Source of the DNA: Paenibacillus silvae
Lineage (GTDB): Bacteria; Bacillota; Bacilli; Paenibacillales; Paenibacillaceae
NCBI RefSeq assembly: GCF_014639235.1
Contig: NZ_BMFU01000002.1
Span: 576,361 to 640,360 of the forward strand
DNA length: 64,000 nt
Direction of reading: 5' to 3'
This document shows, one piece after another, positions 58,471 to 64,000 of the stretch. Every line of letters starts with the position of its first letter. Within the stretch, counting starts at the first letter, position 1. The notes under the pieces were generated by a model. It worked only from the letters and a program-made list of their open reading frames with translations, was not told where the DNA came from and ran no database searches. A program made the position numbers and the translations under genes.

Positions 58471-60288
58471 TTAAGCGCCCTGATCTCCAATCATCTGCAG
58501 TTCAATTTGCTTCATCTCATAAAAATAACCCTTTTGACTCATTAATTCATCAAACGTACCCGTTTCCACGACTCGTCCCTGATCCATTACGACAATCTGA
58601 TGCATCTGTTCAAGTCCCGTCAACCGATGACAGATGAGCAGCAGGGTATCATTCACTGCTTGGGCCATCAGGTTCTTCATTACTCGAGCTTCTGTTACGT
58701 AGTCCAACGCAGATGTAGGCTCGTCCAGCAGCCATAATGTTCCTGGGCGAAGCATTGCTCTTGCTATGGCCAGTCGCTGCTTCTCGCCATCTGACAGATT
58801 TTCACCCTTTTCATATACGATGTCTTTCAGAGACAGATGCTGTAATTGAACCGCGTTCAGCACACGGAGTAACCGCTCTGCCTCCCTTTCCTCGTCCAGA
58901 TTCTGATCGTCTGCCAGCAGGTTGTCCCGAATTGTACCACGGAAGAAATGGCTCTGCTGCAGCACAACGCGAGTATTGCGCCAGATACTCTCTTCATTCA
59001 GTTCATTAATCGAGACTTCATTCAGTCTCAGAACGCCGGATGACGGAGTACGCAGCTTGAGCAACAGATCGAGAATGGTTGATTTGCCTGAACCGCTGGG
59101 TCCGACAATGGCCGTTTTGGAGCCGGGTGCAAAATGAAGAGAAACCTCCTTCAAGGCAGCACGCCACTCGCCCTCATACTGAAAAGAAACATTAGAAAGC
59201 TCGATCGCAACCGCTGGTCCGTCTACGATCATTGAGTGGTTTCCTTGCAGATCCTGACTTATCTTACCTCGCTTACCTTGCTGACCCGGCTCATCTTGCT
59301 CGGCTCGTTCAGCTTGTATATCCTTCACATCACCGGGCTGTACAGTCTCCGCAAGGCGTATGGCAGCATACTCACTATCTTGTTTATAAGCAGGCAGTAC
59401 AGCCATTGCGGCTGATTCTTCAAATACCGTCTGTGCCGCGAGAATCAGCATCCCCAGGAATACACCGGACAGTTCTCCCTTTCCGATCAAAAAAGCAGCG
59501 ATTGCAAGCACTCCCCAGGTTACCAGGTAAGTGACCAATATGTGCATCGACTGTCCTCGAAGCAACTGTGCGGCTGATCTCTGTTGTTCACGGGCAAGTG
59601 AATCCGAGGCCTGCTCCAGCATCTGCTCGCGCTGTGCCAATTGTCCATAGATTTTCAGATCACGGAAGCCATATAACACTTCAGTCACTTCGCTAGACAG
59701 CTTTGCGCGCTGCTGGCGCACCTGATCACTTCGTTTACGCTGCCAGCTGACCACCAGTCCGGGTACAACAAACGCTGTAATCAGCATGCCTGCCACAAGC
59801 AAACATGCAATCCAGAAGGAATAAACAGCGGTAAATATGACGGTACACAGGAACACCATCACGACCATCACTGGAGGATAGGCTACACGCAAAAAGTAAT
59901 GCTGCAAGCTTTCCACATCACCCACGATGCGCGCCAGCAGGTCTCCGCTTCGATTCTTGTTCAATATTCCCGGAGTGAGAGGAATCAGCTTGGCAAAAAA
60001 TGTGGTACGCAAACGGCTCAGAATGGAGAACGTTGCCCGATGTGAGGCGAGTCGTTCCCCGTAACGGCTCGCTGCACGCACGAACCCCAGCAGTTTGACC
60101 ATCGATGTGAGCACAATCAGCGTGTATAACGGCGGCGCAAATACGGTCTGTGAGATCATATATCCACTGGCGGAGAAGAGTGCTACTCCCGCTGTACCAG
60201 CAATAAATCCGAACATAATGGATAACAGAATGTCTTTGCGTTCCTGCATCATGGCTTTGGATAGTACGGCCAGCTCCTTCACCTTCAT
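58471..60288 (-). CDS. cydC: Thiol reductant ABC exporter subunit CydC
   Basis: This 605-residue half-transporter has six membrane helices (1-330), opening with AGTAGVALFSASGYMISQT, and a nucleotide-binding domain. Walker A is VGPSGSGKSTILDLLLKL, the signature LSDGEKQRLA and Walker B LWLLDEPTSALD. With CydD it exports cysteine/glutathione-type thiols needed to assemble cytochrome bd. It carries an unusual low-complexity Gln/Glu/Gly insert just before the ATPase domain (AERAEQDEPGQQGKRGKISQ). It overlaps cydD by four bases (ATGA) and ends the operon before a strong terminator. Confidence 0.93.
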   Translation of the reverse strand: MKVKELAVLSKAMMQERKDILLSIMFGFIAGTAGVALFSASGYMISQTVFAPPLYTLIVLTSMVKLLGFVRAASRYGERLASHRATFSILSRLRTTFFAKLIPLTPGILNKNRSGDLLARIVGDVESLQHYFLRVAYPPVMVVMVFLCTVIFTAVYSFWIACLLVAGMLITAFVVPGLVVSWQRKRSDQVRQQRAKLSSEVTEVLYGFRDLKIYGQLAQREQMLEQASDSLAREQQRSAAQLLRGQSMHILVTYLVTWGVLAIAAFLIGKGELSGVFLGMLILAAQTVFEESAAMAVLPAYKQDSEYAAIRLAETVQPGDVKDIQAERAEQDEPGQQGKRGKISQDLQGNHSMIVDGPAVAIELSNVSFQYEGEWRAALKEVSLHFAPGSKTAIVGPSGSGKSTILDLLLKLRTPSSGVLRLNEVSINELNEESIWRNTRVVLQQSHFFRGTIRDNLLADDQNLDEEREAERLLRVLNAVQLQHLSLKDIVYEKGENLSDGEKQRLAIARAMLRPGTLWLLDEPTSALDYVTEARVMKNLMAQAVNDTLLLICHRLTGLEQMHQIVVMDQGRVVETGTFDELMSQKGYFYEMKQIELQMIGDQGA

Positions 60289-62171
60289 GCGATCCCTCCT
60301 CTTTGCTGCATATGAACCATCTCGGCGTATGCGGGTAAACGCTCCATTAGCTCCTGGTGTGTGCCTTGATCTGCCAGCACGCCATCTGCCATAAACAAAA
60401 TCCGATCTGCTTGCTGAATGGTATACAGCCTGTGCGCTACGGTAATCATCGTCGCTGTCTTAGCAAGTGATGCAATAGAGCGTTGCAGTATTCGCTCGGT
60501 GTGCAGATCAAGTCCAACCGTCGGTTCATCAAACAAAATAACGGCAGGTCGTTTCAGGAAAGCGCGAGCAAGAGCAAGTCTTTGCTTTTCGCCGCCAGAT
60601 AATCCTCTGCCTGCTTCTCCCACAGGGGTGTCCAAACCGTTTTCCAGCCCGGCAACCATGTCAGCAAGACCTGCCTGCTCAGCTGCTTCTTCGATATCCT
60701 TTGGCGATACATCCTTTCCTGCACCGATAGCGATATTTTCAGCAAACGTGCCTGCAAAAATATACGGATGCTGTGTAATATAGCTGATCTGCTTGAACCA
60801 GTTGACTTCGCTCCATTGTGCGAGCGGCCTTCCGTTAACAAGAATAGCTCCTGCTGTCGGTTGTAATAAACCCGAAATGACGTGCAGCAAGGTCGTTTTC
60901 CCCGAGCCGCTTTTTCCAACGATTGCTATTTGTTCTCCCGGATGAAGCTCCAGTTGCTCTACTTCAAGTTCAAACCCCTCTGAAGCATAGCGAAAACGGA
61001 GATTTCGAAGTTCAATCGTTGGCGGCAGATAAGATGTAGATTGATTCTCACCGGATACGCTGTATGTCTCCATTTCCGATTGTGCAAACGGATGCGTCAT
61101 CTCGTCCAGAGGTGAGCCGGATAGTTGATGTGCCTCCTGAGATGCCTCTTCTAACAATTGCTCAACCTTGCGAATAGCCCCCATACTTGTGCGTCCGGTG
61201 TGGAAGGCCGTTCCTGTATTTTTAAGCAAACTATAGAATTCAGGAACGAGCAGCAGCACCAGAAAAGCCGTATGAAAAGTCATGGACTTGAACACCAGCA
61301 GCTGAAGGGCAAGCTCCAGCGCAACAATGCCGATGCTTAACATAACAATTGCTTCCAGCATAAATGTGTTGGTGAACGCAATTTTCAGAATGCTCATCGT
61401 TGTATCACGGAATCCCAGACTGCTGCGTTCAATCTCCTGCTGCTGACGGTCTGCACGACCGAATATCTTCAGTGTCACCAGCCCCTGAAGCGAATCGAGA
61501 AACGTTCCCGAGAACATAGCCAGCTGTTCATACTTCTCTTCAGACTTGTTTTTGGTTTGCAGGCCCACCAAAATCATAAAGAGCGGAATAAAAGGTGCAG
61601 TGCATAACATAATCCAGCCTGTATTCGCATGTAAGGCGAAGGCAGCCGTTAATATTAAAATCGGAATGATCGCTGCCTCCATCATACGCGGAGTGTACTG
61701 ACTAAAATAGCTATCCGCTTCATCTACTGCATCCAGTGCTACACTGACTTTACCTCCTGTCTGCCCCTGTAACGAGGAAAACATGGTGGCCCGGGTCAGG
61801 CGCTGCAGCACCATGGCTCGCATCCGTGTCTTGGCATGGGCTGCCATATGCAGACCAACCTTTCCGTTACCGTACATGAGCAGGGTTCGGATGATCATAA
61901 CCGCGAGCAGCGTGCCGAGTAGCAGCACAATTGAGCCCAACGCAGCTTTCTCCACAAAGATTCGCTGCACTGCTTCGGCCGTTAATACGGCCTGAGTGAT
62001 CACAGCTGCCCCAAGGGCTAGTGAAAAGGCCATAAGGAGAAGCCTGCTTTTACGAAGTGATGACATTTGCTGCTGAATCAGCATGGACTTCCGCCGACCA
62101 GCTTGTTTCCTTTGCCGTGCAGCTTGCTTGGTTGTTGATTGTTCGGCCTGCTTATTCCTTTGCCTTTTCAC
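60285..62171 (-). CDS. cydD: Thiol reductant ABC exporter subunit CydD
   Basis: This is a 628-residue half-transporter with a very basic Gln/Lys/Arg-rich cytoplasmic tail before the first membrane helix, six helices, then the ATPase domain. Walker A is VGKSGSGKTTLLHVISGL, the signature GRGLSGGEKQRLA and Walker B VILFDEPTVGLD. LLVPEFYSLLKNTGTAFHTG is the conserved CydD stretch before the linker. GTG 62171 is the start because AAAGGAGGG lies just before it; the longer frame to 62216 would overlap cydB. It partners CydC. Confidence 0.93.
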   Translation of the reverse strand: MKRQRNKQAEQSTTKQAARQRKQAGRRKSMLIQQQMSSLRKSRLLLMAFSLALGAAVITQAVLTAEAVQRIFVEKAALGSIVLLLGTLLAVMIIRTLLMYGNGKVGLHMAAHAKTRMRAMVLQRLTRATMFSSLQGQTGGKVSVALDAVDEADSYFSQYTPRMMEAAIIPILILTAAFALHANTGWIMLCTAPFIPLFMILVGLQTKNKSEEKYEQLAMFSGTFLDSLQGLVTLKIFGRADRQQQEIERSSLGFRDTTMSILKIAFTNTFMLEAIVMLSIGIVALELALQLLVFKSMTFHTAFLVLLLVPEFYSLLKNTGTAFHTGRTSMGAIRKVEQLLEEASQEAHQLSGSPLDEMTHPFAQSEMETYSVSGENQSTSYLPPTIELRNLRFRYASEGFELEVEQLELHPGEQIAIVGKSGSGKTTLLHVISGLLQPTAGAILVNGRPLAQWSEVNWFKQISYITQHPYIFAGTFAENIAIGAGKDVSPKDIEEAAEQAGLADMVAGLENGLDTPVGEAGRGLSGGEKQRLALARAFLKRPAVILFDEPTVGLDLHTERILQRSIASLAKTATMITVAHRLYTIQQADRILFMADGVLADQGTHQELMERLPAYAEMVHMQQRGGIA

Positions 62172-62184
62172 AAGACACCCTCCT

Positions 62185-63198
62185 TTATCTTTTTCCTTTG
62201 ACATAATCGGCATCAAATAGAAACAGCCTGAATACCAGAATCAGGGAAGGAATGAGCAGACACAGTCCTCCAATAAATACAACGACAAGAGCGAATCCCA
62301 TCGCTGGCGGGGTTGCGCTGCTGTGAATGGTGATATACGGATCCAGAATGTAAGGATACTGACCGATGCCATAGGCAAAGAACGCACAGAAAAATTGCAG
62401 CATAACGCTGATAAATGCCAGTCCATAACGGCGACCGTTGTACAGCAGCCACATCGCTATCATGAAGAACGCCACGGATAAGGCGAGAAGCCACCAAAGG
62501 TCCATCATATTTTGAAAATGACGCGCATTGTGCTGCCCCAGATATATAAAGGAGGTCAGGGCCAAAATGATTGTTGGGGTGCTCCAGAACAGCGCATAAT
62601 TCCGCATGAGTTGAAGTGCAGCACCATCCTCTGCCCGCGAGGCGTAAAAGGTTAGAAACGAACTGCTGATAAATAAGACCGAAACGATGGCGAGACCAAC
62701 GATGCTCCAGGACAACGGATTAGTCAGCAAGGCCCAATAGTCCAGCGACACGCTCTCACCCTGCTTCAGAATAAATCCCCCTTCCGACAAGGTTAGTGCC
62801 ACGGACAGAGATGCGGGAATGAGCAATCCGGTCGCTCCATATAAAAACAGGTACACGATGTTGTTCTTAGAGCCATAATTTTCAAACGCATAGAACGAGC
62901 CCCGAATCGCAAGTAGAATGACGGCAATACTGCCCGGAACGATCAATGCTGCGCCATAATATGAAGCCGTATCTGGAAAAAAACCGACGATGCCAATATA
63001 GAAAAATACAAAAAAAACATTCGTAATTTCCCATACAGGAGATAAATAACGGGAGATTAAACGATTAATCAGATGGTCCTGCTTGGTCAGGCGTGCGTAA
63101 AAGGCAAAAAATCCGGCTCCGAAATCAATCGATGCAACGATCAGATATCCGTACAGGAACAGCCAGAGTACCGAAATGCCAATCAATTCATAGCTCAT
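62185..63198 (-). CDS. cydB: Cytochrome bd oxidase subunit II
   Basis: This 337-residue membrane protein has about eight to nine helices. The N-terminal IGISVLWLFLYGYLIVASID carries the family F-G-A-G pattern (FGAGFFAFYARL) directly after it. PVWEITNVFFVFFYIGIVGFFP and RGSFYAFENYGSK are typical of CydB, here the shorter Bacillus type. GGGAGGAC precedes the ATG, which overlaps the cydA stop by four bases. It pairs with CydA in the quinol oxidase that reduces O2 with high affinity. Confidence 0.95.
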   Translation of the reverse strand: MSYELIGISVLWLFLYGYLIVASIDFGAGFFAFYARLTKQDHLINRLISRYLSPVWEITNVFFVFFYIGIVGFFPDTASYYGAALIVPGSIAVILLAIRGSFYAFENYGSKNNIVYLFLYGATGLLIPASLSVALTLSEGGFILKQGESVSLDYWALLTNPLSWSIVGLAIVSVLFISSSFLTFYASRAEDGAALQLMRNYALFWSTPTIILALTSFIYLGQHNARHFQNMMDLWWLLALSVAFFMIAMWLLYNGRRYGLAFISVMLQFFCAFFAYGIGQYPYILDPYITIHSSATPPAMGFALVVVFIGGLCLLIPSLILVFRLFLFDADYVKGKR

Positions 63199-64000
63199 GA
63201 CAAATGTCCTCCCTTCCCTGCTTCAATAGCTTGATCCCGATCTTGCCTCGTCTTGAGCCATTTCTCCATTTCAAGCTCGGCCGGATTGTTATTGAACAGA
63301 CGTTTCAGAACGAGTGCACATATCACACCCAGCACAATATACAAGAGCAGGAAAACAAAAAATAAAATGCGTACACTCGGGGATGTCGTAGCAGCCTCCT
63401 CTACGCGCATGTATCCTCGAATAATCCAGGGCTGTCTCCCGATCTCGGCATAGAACCAGCCCATCTCTACTGCCAGAAAAGCAAGCGGCGCGCTGAGAGC
63501 AACCAGACGAAGCAGCCATTTGTTGAGCGGATTACGTTTCTTCCAGAGCACGAAGAGAAAGTACAAAGCAGACACAGCTAACAGCGCGAACCCGATACCT
63601 GCCATCACATCAAAGAGGTAATGCACCAGCAATGGCGGCTGCTCATCAGGCGGGAATTCGTTCAGCCCGGTGACCTCGGCATTAAAATCTCCAAAGGCCA
63701 GAAAGCTGAGCACCTTGGGCAGATGCAGTGCACCTATAATCTCGTGCTCGGCATTCAGCCAGCCCAGTAAAATCAAATCTGCACCACGTTCGGTCTCAAA
63801 ATGCCATTCTGCAGCTGCCAGCTTCTCCGGCTGATGCTCAGCCAAAAATTTGGCAGATACATCACCAGCAAGTGTATTTAGCAAACTGAACACCAGCACA
63901 ACGGCCATCATCAGATTTAAGCCTTTTTTGTGGTATGCTGATGCACCTCTTCTTAGCATCGCCAGCGCGGCGATGCCCGCGAGTAGAGCGGCTCCTGTAA
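63195..64000 (-). CDS. cydA: Cytochrome bd oxidase subunit I, 5' part outside window
   Basis: The last 267 residues of CydA are visible; the frame stays open to the window edge (TGAALLAGIAALAM at the edge), so the start lies beyond 64000 and the full protein should be about 450 residues. The seen part includes the quinol-side segment PEKLAAAEWHFETERGADL, the haem-region EMGWFYAEIGRQPWIIRGYM and a helix before the charged C-terminus, all typical of CydA. It is first in the cydABDC order and is coupled to cydB. Confidence 0.95.
   Translation of the reverse strand, partial: TGAALLAGIAALAMLRRGASAYHKKGLNLMMAVVLVFSLLNTLAGDVSAKFLAEHQPEKLAAAEWHFETERGADLILLGWLNAEHEIIGALHLPKVLSFLAFGDFNAEVTGLNEFPPDEQPPLLVHYLFDVMAGIGFALLAVSALYFLFVLWKKRNPLNKWLLRLVALSAPLAFLAVEMGWFYAEIGRQPWIIRGYMRVEEAATTSPSVRILFFVFLLLYIVLGVICALVLKRLFNNNPAELEMEKWLKTRQDRDQAIEAGKGGHLS

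Noticed and set aside
1..64000. CRISPR arrays, tRNA or rRNA genes, prophage genes
   Set aside because: No regularly spaced identical repeats, no cloverleaf-like tRNA sequences and no rRNA or phage structural genes were noticed on reading both strands.

Overview
The window looks like the chromosome of a Paenibacillus-type low-to-mid GC Firmicute. Supporting signs are strong AGGAGG ribosome sites, frequent TTG and GTG starts, LicT-type antitermination, GH16, GH51, GH1 and GH84 glycosidases, Bacillus-type two-component systems and many small divergent regulator/efflux pairs. This assignment is inferred from gene content and style, not from a marker gene. No tRNA, rRNA, CRISPR array, intact transposase or phage gene was seen.

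Layout. 1-12.5 kb: NCS2 purine-type permease behind an attenuator-like leader, secreted alkaline phosphatase, a glycosyltransferase/MFS pair divergent from a FAD oxidoreductase, methionine aminopeptidase, a modular secreted GH16 beta-glucanase, a frameshifted small membrane gene, a CBO0543-like membrane protein and a ferritin-like protein. 12.7-23.5 kb: a visibly GC-richer, one-direction catabolic island. Transcription order is lipoprotein solute-binding protein, two ABC permeases, cytoplasmic GH84 hexosaminidase, DUF4127 protein, NanE epimerase, RpiR regulator, ROK kinase and FAD oxidoreductase. A short repeat containing TATGGGACAGCCCCTT lies at both ends. I regard this island as the best candidate for an undescribed system: import and intracellular dismantling of an N-acetylhexosamine-containing glycoside, entering metabolism through NanE rather than through sialic acid lyase.

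23.6-37 kb: a degenerate exported protein, CDF metal exporter, lipoprotein, two OmpR-type two-component systems, a truncated GlsB relic, an alpha/beta hydrolase repressed by a divergent TetR, a MacB/FtsX-type ABC exporter linked to the second two-component system, a zinc-ribbon protein and a methyltransferase. 37-44.3 kb: MFS/TetR pair, PanE-like reductase with an acetoacetate-decarboxylase-like enzyme and divergent LysR, rifampin ADP-ribosyltransferase, and an MFS/ArsR pair sharing an ATATC-N10-GATAT operator.

44.4-49.2 kb: a complete beta-glucoside PTS locus (antiterminator, IIBCA permease, 6-phospho-beta-glucosidase) with two RAT/terminator switches and a candidate cre site. 49.2-54.3 kb: an ArsR-like regulator divergent from GH51 arabinofuranosidase, an inverted pair of an interspersed repeat also present at the left edge, a MerR/lipoprotein pair and a protein with an Sm-like N-terminal segment. 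54.5-58.3 kb: a MerR-GNAT-hydrolase operon and a CPBP protease. 58.4-64 kb: cydA (cut by the window end), cydB, cydD, cydC, encoding cytochrome bd oxidase and its assembly exporter.

Starts were moved from the longest reading frame to internal ATG, GTG, TTG or, once, CTG codons where a well-spaced ribosome site demanded it. Functional names rest on motifs read by eye; no database search was possible.
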